64,000 nucleotides of DNA from JBBQUN01 sp963698395. GTDB taxonomy: Bacteria > Actinomycetota > Acidimicrobiia > Acidimicrobiales > SZUA-35. Positions 11,125 to 19,527 of the stretch are shown one piece after another; position 1 is the stretch's first letter, and every line of letters starts with the position of its first letter. The notes beneath the pieces were generated by a model. That model worked only from the letters and a program-made list of their open reading frames with translations, searched no databases and had not been told where the DNA came from. A program made the translations under genes and the position numbers. The stretch is from contig CAVOQQ010000003.1 of NCBI GenBank assembly GCA_963698395.1, forward strand, positions 248,001-312,000, given 5' to 3'.

Positions 11125-11964
11125 TCAACCCGGTTCGACGAGGAGGAGGTAGCCGTCCTCGACGGTCGGTGGAACGAGCACGGCATCGGGCGGTGGTGTT
11201 CCCAGGCAGCGATGGGTGCCGTCGGCCTGCAACCACGAAGCTCGGGCCGACGCCGGCCTGTCCACTTGTTGCCACGCCCGCCCGGCAGCGACCTCGGCCA
11301 ACCGACCAGGAGATCCGACGAAGCGGACACGACCGGCGGCGAGCACGATGACCGTGTCGCAGTGCACCACCTCATCGGTGAGGTGGGTGGACAGCACGAC
11401 CGTCGACCGTTCTCGCCGCTCGGCGATGATCTCGCGCAGCCGGAATCGCTCGTCGGGGTCGAGACCAGCGGCCGGTTCGTCGAGAACCATCAGCGAGGGG
11501 GCTGCGAGCAACGCCTGCGCCACCCCCAACCGTTGGCGCATGCCGCCCGAGAGGTCATCGATCGAGGTTGCGGCTCGATCGTCGAGACCGACTCGTTCGA
11601 GCGCGTCGTAGATCATCCGACGGCGCGTCCGATCGTCGCCGCATTGTTTGAGAACCGCCAGATAGTCGAGGGTGTCAAAGACTCGGTTCGGGCCCGCCAG
11701 ACCATGGTCCTGCGGGAGGTAGCCGAGCCGACGACGGATCTCGATCCGATCGGTCTCGAAGGTCGGGTCCATTCCGTCGATCAGTATCGAACCGCCGTCG
11801 GGCCGCAGCACCGTGGCGAGGCAGCGCAGCAAGGTCGACTTGCCGGCACCGTTCGGTCCGAGCACCGCGGTGAGGCCTCCCTGAATCGACAGATCGGCTC
11901 CGGCGAGCACCTTCGTTTCGCCGAACTGCTTCTCGAGCCCGAAGGCGAGGACGGAACTGGTCAC
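11125..11964 (-). CDS. ABC transporter ATP-binding protein
   Basis: A 279-residue ABC ATPase. Walker A GPNGAGKST is at ~36-44, the Q-loop lies in RRLGYLPQD at ~77-86, the signature LSGGMRQRL at ~138-146, Walker B LMVLDEP at ~158-164 and the switch His at 194. The set is complete, so ATP hydrolysis is expected. The type resembles the CcmA/ABC-2 exporters. The GTG start overlaps the stop of the upstream membrane protein by four bases (GTGA), so this is the third gene of a coupled sigma factor / membrane protein / ATPase operon. The last ~50 residues are a non-conserved tail. Confidence 0.93.
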   Translation of the reverse strand: MTSSVLAFGLEKQFGETKVLAGADLSIQGGLTAVLGPNGAGKSTLLRCLATVLRPDGGSILIDGMDPTFETDRIEIRRRLGYLPQDHGLAGPNRVFDTLDYLAVLKQCGDDRTRRRMIYDALERVGLDDRAATSIDDLSGGMRQRLGVAQALLAAPSLMVLDEPAAGLDPDERFRLREIIAERRERSTVVLSTHLTDEVVHCDTVIVLAAGRVRFVGSPGRLAEVAAGRAWQQVDRPASARASWLQADGTHRCLGTPPPDAVLVPPTVEDGYLLLVEPG

Positions 11965-12665
11965 GGCCGTCCCCGCATCAGATCGAATCGGTCTCGCTGC
12001 TGCCGAAGAACGAGGAGCGCTGCGCCGACCACGACCACGGAGGCGACCTGAGTGGTCGCTCCGAACACGTCGAGCCGATCGTCGAGGCGACGACCGGCGA
12101 TCACCATGCACACGGTCCAGCCAACGGCGGCAAGCGCCGTGGCCCGACGAGGCGACAACACCGCCATCAGCACCAAGGTGATCGAGGTCAGACCGAACGA
12201 TGGCAACATCCACGCCAACGAGGTGGTTGCGTCGATCGGCGAGGCCAGCGAGACCAAGCCCAGCAGCACGGTGGCGACCCCCTGCACCGTCGCCGCACGA
12301 ATGAGCAGCAGTCGCAGTCCCTTGCTCGGCGTGGCCAGTTCGATCTCGTGCGCCGGGTCGCTGGATGCACCATAGGTCATGGCGATACCGGCGACCGGCA
12401 CGAGCGGGGCGAGCACCGCCAGGTTGAAGAAGGCGTCGCGCGGCTGCTCCGACCCGGCAACGAGGAGCCCGATCACGGCGACGACGAACATCGCGGTGAA
12501 CCAAGACCGTCGCAGCGCCGCCGTGGCGAGCATGACCCGGGTGACCTCGGAGGGAATCCCGATCGTCCGGAGGACTCCTTCGAGTCGACCCGGGCGCGGT
12601 GCATCCAACTCGATCGTGATGGCTCGCCAGTTGGCCTCGATTCGGGATCGTTCGACCGGCATCAT
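11961..12665 (-). CDS. Membrane protein, probable ABC-2-type permease partner or membrane anti-sigma factor
   Basis: A 234-residue protein. A ~50-residue cytoplasmic N-terminus (NWRAITIELDAPRPGRLEG) is followed by about six hydrophobic helices. It overlaps the sigma factor gene by four bases upstream (ATGA) and the ABC ATPase gene by four bases downstream (GTGA). That position fits either the membrane half of the ABC transporter or a membrane partner of the sigma factor, or both. No cysteine/histidine zinc anti-sigma motif is present. I cannot assign a substrate. Confidence 0.75.
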   Translation of the reverse strand: MMPVERSRIEANWRAITIELDAPRPGRLEGVLRTIGIPSEVTRVMLATAALRRSWFTAMFVVAVIGLLVAGSEQPRDAFFNLAVLAPLVPVAGIAMTYGASSDPAHEIELATPSKGLRLLLIRAATVQGVATVLLGLVSLASPIDATTSLAWMLPSFGLTSITLVLMAVLSPRRATALAAVGWTVCMVIAGRRLDDRLDVFGATTQVASVVVVGAALLVLRQQRDRFDLMRGRP

Positions 12666-13192
12666 GCGAGCAGCTCCTTCATCGTCGATCGTGCCCGTTG
12701 CAGCCGGGTCTTGACCGTTCCCTGGGGCACGCCGAGCACGGCCGCCGCTTCCTTGGTCGTGAGCCCATCGATGGCGGTCAACACCAGTACCGCACGCAGG
12801 TCGGGGTGCAGACGTTCGACTGCCGGACCGAGAACCCCGTGGAGACCGTTGTCGAGGAAGGCATCCTCGAAGCTCACGACGCCATCGACCACCGCATCAG
12901 GCGGGACCGGGACCGGCCTCCTCTTGCGGAGCTGGTCCACGAGCCGACGAACGGCGATGCCCCACAGCCAGGCGCCGACGTCGCCCTCGCCCCGATACTT
13001 CTTCGCCGACTTCCAGACGGCGACGAACGTGTCCTGCAGCGCCAGATCGACCAGATCGGGGTCGGAACAGCGGCTCTGGAGCCGTTGCATCAACCACACC
13101 GCATGACGCCGATAAAGCTGTTCGAGCGCGCTTCGATCGCCTCGGGCGATCCGAGCGACCAGCGCGGCATCTTCCCCTCGTTCGACGACCAT
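12662..13192 (-). CDS. RNA polymerase ECF sigma factor (sigma-70 family)
   Basis: A ~176-residue group 4 sigma factor. Region 2 contains LYRRHAVWLMQRL and DLALQDTFVAVWKSA; region 4 contains the helix-turn-helix LTTKEAAAVLGVPQGTVKTR. It would redirect RNA polymerase to a small set of promoters. The ATG at 13192 is chosen because it gives normal spacing to region 2; the 35 codons upstream have no family similarity. Translation is coupled to the next gene by ATGA overlap. A transporter-like operon under its own sigma factor suggests envelope stress sensing (inference). Confidence 0.92.
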   Translation of the reverse strand: MVVERGEDAALVARIARGDRSALEQLYRRHAVWLMQRLQSRCSDPDLVDLALQDTFVAVWKSAKKYRGEGDVGAWLWGIAVRRLVDQLRKRRPVPVPPDAVVDGVVSFEDAFLDNGLHGVLGPAVERLHPDLRAVLVLTAIDGLTTKEAAAVLGVPQGTVKTRLQRARSTMKELLA

Positions 13193-13309
13193 CACCGTTC
13201 CTGTCGGCCAGAACCCCTCGATCGGTTCATTCTCGGACAGAAATTCCGTGGATTGGGTCGTCTTGCTCGGGTCTGAACCGATTGGCTGCTTCGCCACGAC
13301 AACCCAGAC

Positions 13310-14338
13310 ATGACGACCACGACACCAGCCCCGCCAGTTCGCCCTCGCCCATCGTGGCCGCCCCCGTCGCCAACGGATCGGGTCGTGACCAGGCGCGACC
13401 GCCTCATCCGGCGCGCATCGGTGGCGGCCGCCGGACTGATCGTCGCCGGATCGTTGCTGATCGATCGGTCACCGGTGGGCATCGTCGTCGCTCTCTTCGT
13501 CCTGGTCGTGCCGTTCGAGAAGCTCGTTCCCCGCCACGTCGGTCAACCGATCCGCCGTCCGCAGTGGGCCAGCGACGTCGGCTTCGCCCTTGCCAGCCCG
13601 CTCCTCAACGGCATCGGACTCGCCGCCGCCATCGTCGTCGGTGTGGTCACCTTCGCCTGGCTACCTGGTCTCGCGATTCGCCCGATCGTGCAACGGATCC
13701 CGGCACCGTGTCTGCCCTTCGTCGGCATCGCCCTGTTCGACGTGGCCATCTACTGGGTGCATCGTTGGTCGCACGAGGTGCCCTTGCTGTGGCGGTTCCA
13801 CGCCATCCATCATTCGACCGAACATCTCGACTGGATCAGCGGGTTTCGCAACCACCCCTTCGACGGCGCCATCGTGGCACCACCGTTCTTCTTCCTGGTG
13901 GCAGCCGGCTTCACCGCCGAGTTCACCGGCGCTCTGGCGATCATCCAGATCGTTGCCGGCATCTTCCTCCACGCCAATGTTCGATGGCGGCTGCGCCCCC
14001 TGCATCGGCTGGTGATCACACCCGAGTTCCACCACTGGCACCACACCAACGATCCGCAGGCGATCCACAGCAACTACTCGGTCTTCCTCCCGGCCTGGGA
14101 CCAGCTGTTCGGCACGTACTTCATGCCGAACGACCGGCGACCGGAGCACTACGGCGTCGACGAACACATCCCCGACGGCATGGTGGCGCAGCTCTTGCAC
14201 CCGTTCCGGGGCATGGGTCATCCGATGCGACACGTTCGTCACCCGGTTCGCTGCGCCAGGGCCGGAGGTCGCCTCGCCATCACGATCGCCGACGGCATCA
14301 AGGCCTCGACCCTGCGCCCGACCCATCGGCTCAGGTAG
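13310..14338 (+). CDS. Sterol desaturase / fatty acid hydroxylase superfamily membrane protein
   Basis: A 342-residue integral membrane di-iron oxygenase. All histidine clusters are visible: HRWSHE at ~150, HAIHH at ~164-168 and HHWHH at ~241. These bind two irons in this superfamily, whose members hydroxylate or desaturate sterols, carotenoids and fatty acids. Four hydrophobic segments precede and surround the clusters. The gene diverges from the ECF sigma factor operon with 117 bases between start codons. Its 3' end overlaps the convergent lipoprotein gene by eight bases. The substrate is unknown. Confidence 0.9.
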   Translation: MTTTTPAPPVRPRPSWPPPSPTDRVVTRRDRLIRRASVAAAGLIVAGSLLIDRSPVGIVVALFVLVVPFEKLVPRHVGQPIRRPQWASDVGFALASPLLNGIGLAAAIVVGVVTFAWLPGLAIRPIVQRIPAPCLPFVGIALFDVAIYWVHRWSHEVPLLWRFHAIHHSTEHLDWISGFRNHPFDGAIVAPPFFFLVAAGFTAEFTGALAIIQIVAGIFLHANVRWRLRPLHRLVITPEFHHWHHTNDPQAIHSNYSVFLPAWDQLFGTYFMPNDRRPEHYGVDEHIPDGMVAQLLHPFRGMGHPMRHVRHPVRCARAGGRLAITIADGIKASTLRPTHRLR

Positions 14339-14834
14339 CGCCGATGGCAACGGGGAGCAGACCGAGCATCGATTCCCAGACGTCGATCTCACACCCGTTG
14401 TTGCGGGTGACGGTGGCGTCGATCGCAACGCCGTCGATCTCCCCGACGATGTGGGCCTCGTCGGGCCCGCCGTAGATCTCGGTACACATCTGATCGGCGG
14501 GGAGGCCCTCGGTCAAGAAGGTGACGACGGCTTCGTCGGCAAGGAGTTCGCACGCCTGTTGGCCGTTCACTCCGTCGACGGGCGGCGTCACCGGGAACGT
14601 GTCGCCCATGCAGCCCACGGTGTAGACGATGGGGTCGATGTCGGGGTGCGTGACGGTGACCTCGACGGATCCGATGGCCCCGATACCGGCGCCGAGCGGG
14701 CCATCGTCGAGCGGGCCTTCACCGATCGTCGTCACGGGCAGGGTGTCGTCGGCCGTCACCTCGGCGGTGTCGCTGCCACAGGCAGCAAGGGCGAAGGTCA
14801 TGGCGAGGGGGAGAGCGATGCGATTGATCTTCAT
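14331..14834 (-). CDS. Lipoprotein with subtilisin-inhibitor-like (SSI) domain
   Basis: A ~167-residue exported protein. The signal peptide ends in the lipobox LAAC (residues ~16-19), then an acidic/Thr linker. The mature domain ends in CTEIYGGPDEAHIVGEIDG and a later NNGCEIDVWE, which match the last cysteine pair and core of Streptomyces subtilisin inhibitor-like proteins. Such proteins block secreted serine proteases, but this one would be membrane-anchored by lipid. The ATG at 14834 gives a clean signal peptide; the frame is open further upstream but without coding character. The reactive-loop residue is not certain. Confidence 0.78.
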   Translation of the reverse strand: MKINRIALPLAMTFALAACGSDTAEVTADDTLPVTTIGEGPLDDGPLGAGIGAIGSVEVTVTHPDIDPIVYTVGCMGDTFPVTPPVDGVNGQQACELLADEAVVTFLTEGLPADQMCTEIYGGPDEAHIVGEIDGVAIDATVTRNNGCEIDVWESMLGLLPVAIGAT

Positions 14835-14894
14835 ACCCCTCCGACGATCGCCGACCCGATCTGGTTCCCCAACCCCTTCGAGGCACAATGGGAC

Positions 14895-15593
14895 ATGGCC
14901 AGGAAGGAGAAGAACCGGCTGCACTCGTTCGGCACCGGCACGATCGTCATGGCCGCGATCGAACGGGCGGTCGCAAATCGTTGGGACCAGGCCTTGGAAC
15001 GAGCCGAGGCGACATCGGGGACGACGACCGAGCGGGTCGCCACGATCGAACGGGTCTTCCTCCGCGAGCTCATCACACTCGGCGCCACGGCCGGAGGCAC
15101 CGCGGCGATGCCCGGCGTCGGCACCATGACGGCCATCGGGCTGACCGCCAGCGAGATCGCGTGGACCGCCACGCGGACCACCGACATGATCCTCACCGTT
15201 GCGGCCGTGCATGGACACACCGACGCCGTCGTCGAAGAGCGCAAGAGTTGGGTGCTGGCTCTGCTCACCTTCGACGACGAAGCCGCCGAGGACCTGGGCA
15301 AGACGATCGCCGAACTCGGCGGTACCGTCTCGGCGTCTCGCACCGTGTCGCTCAATGTTCTCGAGCGGGCAAATAGAAGAATCGCTCGCACCCTGATTGC
15401 TCGCTACGGCACCGACCGCAGCGCGCTCTTCATCGGCAAGCTCCTGCCCTTCGGCATCGGGGCCGTCGTCGGTGGAACGGCGAACCACTTCCTCGTCCGG
15501 TCGACGATTCGGCGCGCCGACCGCTTCTTCGACGAGATCGCCCAGTGGAGGTTGATCCCCCCTCCGAGCATCGACCACAAGATTTCCGACTGA
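14895..15593 (+). CDS. EcsC-like family protein
   Basis: A 232-residue protein. The middle (ITLGATAGGTAAMPGVGTMT) and the C-terminal LLPFGIGAVVGGTANHFLVR are the two glycine-rich hydrophobic patches typical of the EcsC family. EcsC proteins accompany ABC transporters in Firmicutes but have no settled function. It probably associates with the membrane through these patches. The ATG at 14895 is the first good start; the divergent lipoprotein start is only 60 bases away, so the promoters overlap. Confidence 0.75.
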   Translation: MARKEKNRLHSFGTGTIVMAAIERAVANRWDQALERAEATSGTTTERVATIERVFLRELITLGATAGGTAAMPGVGTMTAIGLTASEIAWTATRTTDMILTVAAVHGHTDAVVEERKSWVLALLTFDDEAAEDLGKTIAELGGTVSASRTVSLNVLERANRRIARTLIARYGTDRSALFIGKLLPFGIGAVVGGTANHFLVRSTIRRADRFFDEIAQWRLIPPPSIDHKISD

Positions 15594-15684
15594 TCGAAAG
15601 GATCGAGACGATGCCGGACACGTATCCCATGTGTCAGTCCTTTCGCCATCGTTCGAGCGTTCGGCCACCCCTGCTGTTCGGCCA

Positions 15685-16197
15685 ATGACCGCCACCGACC
15701 GAACCGAGGCCTTTCGAACCCTCTTCGAGGCCAACCATCGCGACCTCGCGGCCTACTGTCGTCGTCGAGCACCGGAAGCACTGGCGAACGACGCCGTCAG
15801 CGAGACCTTCCTCGTCGCCTGGCGTCGCCTCGACGACATCCCGCCTCCGCCCAGCAGCAGGCTCTGGTTGTTCGGCGTCGCTCGCAACGCGCTCGCAAAC
15901 CTACGCCGAGGCGAAGCTCGTCGGGACCATCTCCACCTTCGACTGGTCAACGAGGCGACGGCGTCCGACGCCCCGCTCGATCCGGCGAATCAAGTCGTCG
16001 GCGACCCATCGCCGGTGCTCGACGCCCTCGCCACCCTGAGCCAAGACGACCAAGACGTCCTCACGCTGGTGACCTGGGAGGGTCTGTCACACGTCGAGGC
16101 AGCTCAGGTTCTCGACTGCTCCACCAACGCCGTTGGCATCCGACTCCACCGAGCCCGTCAACGGCTCGCCGACGCCCTCACGAAGGACCGACCATGA
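15685..16197 (+). CDS. RNA polymerase ECF sigma factor
   Basis: A 170-residue group 4 sigma factor. Region 2 includes FEANHRDLAAYCRRR and VSETFLVAWRRLD. Region 4 carries the helix-turn-helix LSHVEAAQVLDCSTNAVGIR followed by LHRARQRL. The ATG at 15685 gives the usual short N-terminus. Its stop overlaps the start of the next gene (ATGA), the common arrangement for a sigma factor and its anti-sigma factor. This is the second ECF system within 3 kb of the window. Confidence 0.93.
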   Translation: MTATDRTEAFRTLFEANHRDLAAYCRRRAPEALANDAVSETFLVAWRRLDDIPPPPSSRLWLFGVARNALANLRRGEARRDHLHLRLVNEATASDAPLDPANQVVGDPSPVLDALATLSQDDQDVLTLVTWEGLSHVEAAQVLDCSTNAVGIRLHRARQRLADALTKDRP

Positions 16198-17198
16198 CCG
16201 ATTCACCCGACGCCGATCCCGTGCTCGAGGCGTTGGCCAACGCCAACCCGATTCCCGATCCAAACGACCTTCCAGCCTCGGCCGTGCGTGCCGACGCCCT
16301 CTTCGAGGAGATCACCATGACGTCCCACCCCACCGACCCATCCACCATCCGCGACTTCGGTCCTGCCCCATCGAAGGACGAGTTCGCGCCTCGTCGGGCC
16401 AGGAAGCGAGGCTTCGCCATCACCGGTGTCGCCGCGGCAACGGCGGCGGCCGTTGGCATCGGTGTCGTTGCGCTCGGTCCCGGCTCGGTGCCCGAAGCCC
16501 ACGCGGCCATGATCTCGGCCGCAGAAGACACCGAGGCCGCGCGGGCCGGAACGGCCATCATCACGGTGATCGCCGACGACGGCAGTGGTGAGCAGCAGCT
16601 CCTCCTCACCACGGCCTTCGATGGCTCCGATCTGACCGCCACGATCAGCGGCGACGACCTTCCCTCGCCGCTCGGGGCGACGCCGGAGGTCCGCGTCGTC
16701 GACGGAACGATCTACCTCAGTCTCGGCGACGGGTGGTTCGCGATCGATGATCCCGCCATCGCCGACCTTCTGACCACCACAGGGTTGCCGGTCGACGTTC
16801 GAGACTCCCTCTCGAACGGCATCGTCGAGCTGGTGAAATCGGCCTCGAACGTCGAGCAGCTCGACAGCACCCACTTTCGAGCAACGGTGACGCTCGAGGA
16901 AGCGCGGGCGCTGGCTGCCGACCTCCCCAGCCTCGCCCTCTTCACCGATCGCGCTCTCGGTGCCGGCGATCTTCCTGCCGACGTGGCCGAACAGCCCTTC
17001 GACATCGACCTTGTCCTCGACGCCGACGGCCTGATCGATGTGGTCACCATCGGCACCAACGCCGTCGACCCCGAGAGTGGCGAGACGGTCAACGGTTCGG
17101 TGAGCATCGACCTCAACGACCTCGGTAGCGCTCAGACCATCGAGGCGCCCGCCGATGCCCAGCCCCTGGACATCACCAGCCTCCTCGGTGGCGACTGA
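16194..17198 (+). CDS. Single-pass membrane protein, probable anti-sigma factor with LppX-like outer domain
   Basis: A 334-residue protein. About 75 cytoplasmic residues (MTDSPDADPVLEALANANP) precede one membrane helix (FAITGVAAATAAAVGIGVVA). The outer ~230 residues resemble the LppX/LprG lipid-binding type in pattern: YLSLGDGWFAID, LDSTHFRATVTLEEA and FDIDLVLDADGLIDVVT. The start overlaps the sigma factor stop, so it is most likely the cognate anti-sigma factor with a sensor outside the membrane. No zinc-binding anti-sigma motif is present, so this rests on context and topology. Confidence 0.72.
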   Translation: MTDSPDADPVLEALANANPIPDPNDLPASAVRADALFEEITMTSHPTDPSTIRDFGPAPSKDEFAPRRARKRGFAITGVAAATAAAVGIGVVALGPGSVPEAHAAMISAAEDTEAARAGTAIITVIADDGSGEQQLLLTTAFDGSDLTATISGDDLPSPLGATPEVRVVDGTIYLSLGDGWFAIDDPAIADLLTTTGLPVDVRDSLSNGIVELVKSASNVEQLDSTHFRATVTLEEARALAADLPSLALFTDRALGAGDLPADVAEQPFDIDLVLDADGLIDVVTIGTNAVDPESGETVNGSVSIDLNDLGSAQTIEAPADAQPLDITSLLGGD

Positions 17199-17227
17199 GC
17201 GAAGGTCAGCGGATCCAGAACTGACGA

Positions 17228-18982
17228 TCAGCGGCGGCTGCCCGCCCATTCGAGGAATCGCTCTCGAGGCCAGGTGTTGACCACCAGGTCTGGGGGAGCC
17301 CAGCCTCGTTGGGCGGTCAGCACGCCGTACTCCATGCGACCGAGTTCGGATGTGTGATGTGAATCGGTGTTGATGACGAGCTTCACCCCTCGATCCACGG
17401 CTTTGCGCACCACGTCGGCGGCCGCATCGAGCCGTTGCAGTGCGCCGTTGATCTCGAGGGCCACATCGAAGTGCACGAGGGCCTCGAGCACGATGTCGAT
17501 CTCGAGCTCGATGCCGGGTCGGCGACCGATGTAGCGACCGGTCAGATGGCCGATCGAGTTGACGGTCGGATCGGCGATGGCGGTGACGAGTCGCTGTGTC
17601 TGGGTCTTTGGATCCTGGTCGAAGTGCGAGTGCACCGACGCCACCGTGTAGTCGAACATTGCCCGGAAGTCCGGGGTGTAGTCGAGACCGCCCGACGCAC
17701 CGATGTTGAGTTCGCAGCCGTACAGCAGCGTCATGTCGGGGTAATCGGCCTGGAGCAACCGGATGTTCTCTCGGTGTTCGAGCATCTGCTCCTGGTTGGA
17801 TCCGTTGATGGCGAGGTCTTCGCCGTGGTCGGTGATGGCCAGGTATTCATAGCCATGCCCGGCGGCCTCGGCCACCATGTCGGCGAGCGACGAGCGGCCA
17901 TCACCCGATCGGTCGGTGTGATAGTGGAGGTCACCGCGAATGTCTTCCTTGGTCACCAGGGTGGGCAAGGAGCCGGCGGCCGCCGCTTCGACCTCGCCCG
18001 TCGCCTCACGCATCGGGGGCGGTACGAGCGACAGCCCAAGCGCCTCATAGATGTCGGCCTCGGTGAGACGAGCGACGACCTCGCCGTCGGCGTCGAAGAG
18101 CCCGTACTCGTTGAGGACGAGCCCGCGGTCCATGGCCCGCTGCCGCAACTCGATGTTGTGGGCCTTCGATCCGGTGAAGTAGAGGGTGGTGGCGCCGAAC
18201 TGTTCGGGCTCGACCACTCGGACGTCGACCTGTAGGCCCTTGGCGGTGAGGAATGACGTCTTCGTTTCTCCCGTCACGACGATGTCGTGCACGTCGGGAT
18301 GGCCACGAACCTGCTTCATCACGGCAACCGGGTCCGTGGAGGCGACGGTGATGTCGACATCACCGATGGTCTCGGAGAAGCGGCGAAGGCTGCCGCAATA
18401 GGCAGCGTCGGTGACCGACTCCAGGGCGGCGAGTTCGGCGACGAGGCGTTCGGCCAGTGGGAGCGCGTCGGCAATCGGCGTTCGTCGGTCCTTCCCCGAC
18501 ATGCCGAGGCGTTCGATGGCCTTGGCGATCTTGGCTTCGCTCGTTGCTCCGAGACCGGGAACCGTTCGCAACGTCTCGTTGGCAATGGCCTCCTGCAGAC
18601 CCTCGAGGTCGTTGATGTCGAGATGGGCGCGAATCTGCTGGAGCGTCTTCGGACCGAGCCCGGGGATCTTGCTCAGGGCAACCACGTCGGGTGGATATTC
18701 CGAGCGCAGCGTGTCGAGCTTCGCCACCGACCCGGTATCGACGAACTCGCGGATCTTGGCCGCAGTGGACGTGCCGATGCCCTTCAGCTTGGCCAGTTGG
18801 GCCGCCGACATGTCGGCGAGCACACCCGACTCCGACTCGACGGCGCGCATCGCGTTCTCGTACGCCCGCACCTTGAACGATTGGGGCGAGCCCTCGGCGA
18901 GCGTGGTGAGTTCGGCCAGTTCGCCGAGCATGGCGGCGATCGACCGATTGCCCACCGTGGCCGGTTGATCGTCGGCGCTCAT
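17228..18982 (-). CDS. polX: DNA polymerase/3'-5' exonuclease PolX
   Basis: A 584-residue family-X repair polymerase fused to a PHP phosphoesterase. The N-terminal ~330 residues hold helix-hairpin-helix repeats (LKGIGTSTAAKIREF, LSKIPGLGPKTLQQIR) and the palm motif CGSLRRFSETIGDVDI, with the metal-binding Asp pair. Residues ~340-575 are the PHP domain, with LHYHTDRSGDG, AITDHGEDL and VINTDSHH contributing metal ligands. The family fills short gaps in base excision repair. It overlaps the stop of the GatB/YqeY gene by one base (TGATG), so the two are coupled. Confidence 0.95.
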   Translation of the reverse strand: MSADDQPATVGNRSIAAMLGELAELTTLAEGSPQSFKVRAYENAMRAVESESGVLADMSAAQLAKLKGIGTSTAAKIREFVDTGSVAKLDTLRSEYPPDVVALSKIPGLGPKTLQQIRAHLDINDLEGLQEAIANETLRTVPGLGATSEAKIAKAIERLGMSGKDRRTPIADALPLAERLVAELAALESVTDAAYCGSLRRFSETIGDVDITVASTDPVAVMKQVRGHPDVHDIVVTGETKTSFLTAKGLQVDVRVVEPEQFGATTLYFTGSKAHNIELRQRAMDRGLVLNEYGLFDADGEVVARLTEADIYEALGLSLVPPPMREATGEVEAAAAGSLPTLVTKEDIRGDLHYHTDRSGDGRSSLADMVAEAAGHGYEYLAITDHGEDLAINGSNQEQMLEHRENIRLLQADYPDMTLLYGCELNIGASGGLDYTPDFRAMFDYTVASVHSHFDQDPKTQTQRLVTAIADPTVNSIGHLTGRYIGRRPGIELEIDIVLEALVHFDVALEINGALQRLDAAADVVRKAVDRGVKLVINTDSHHTSELGRMEYGVLTAQRGWAPPDLVVNTWPRERFLEWAGSRR

Positions 18983-19428
18983 CAGGCGAGCCGCGCCTTC
19001 ACCAGGTCGGCGACCGCTCGGCCATCGGCTCGACCGGCCACCTCGGCGTTGACGGCCTTCATGGCCTTGCCCATATCGGCCTTGTCGGTGAAACCGTTGG
19101 CGGAGAGCGTCGCCTCGACCAGAGCAACGAGTTCGTCCTCGGTGAGACCCTTCGGCAGATAGCGCTCCAGGATCTCTGCCTCGGCCCGCTCCTCGGCCGC
19201 CTTCTCCGGGCGGTTCCCGGCGTCGAACGCCTCGGCTGCTTCGGCGCGCCGTTTGACCTGAGCGGCGATCACCTTGATCACGCCGTCGTCGTCGAGCTTG
19301 TTGGCGGCCTTGCCCGACACCTCCTTCTCTTGTACGGCTGCGATGACCGAGCGCAGAGTTCGGAGGGTGAGTGCGTCACGCGCCTTCATCGCTGCGGTCA
19401 GGTCGGTGCGTATGGTCTCGATGAGCAT
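18982..19428 (-). CDS. GatB/YqeY domain-containing protein
   Basis: A 148-residue protein with the standard length and motifs of stand-alone YqeY proteins: MKARDALTLRTLRSVIAAVQ near the start and IEVLERYLPKGLTEDEL-like AEILERYLPKGLTEDELVAL in the middle. The domain is homologous to the tRNA-binding tail of the GatB amidotransferase subunit. Its role in bacteria is thought to involve aminoacyl-tRNA quality but is not settled. It is the first gene of a two-gene unit with polX. Confidence 0.93.
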   Translation of the reverse strand: MLIETIRTDLTAAMKARDALTLRTLRSVIAAVQEKEVSGKAANKLDDDGVIKVIAAQVKRRAEAAEAFDAGNRPEKAAEERAEAEILERYLPKGLTEDELVALVEATLSANGFTDKADMGKAMKAVNAEVAGRADGRAVADLVKARLA

Positions 19429-19527
19429 GCCGCCATGATGGCACGGACCGGAGACCGTTCATCGATGTGCCGGCGGGCCACTTGGCGGATTAGGGTCATG
19501 CGGCCACACAGGCGACAGGGGGACTCC

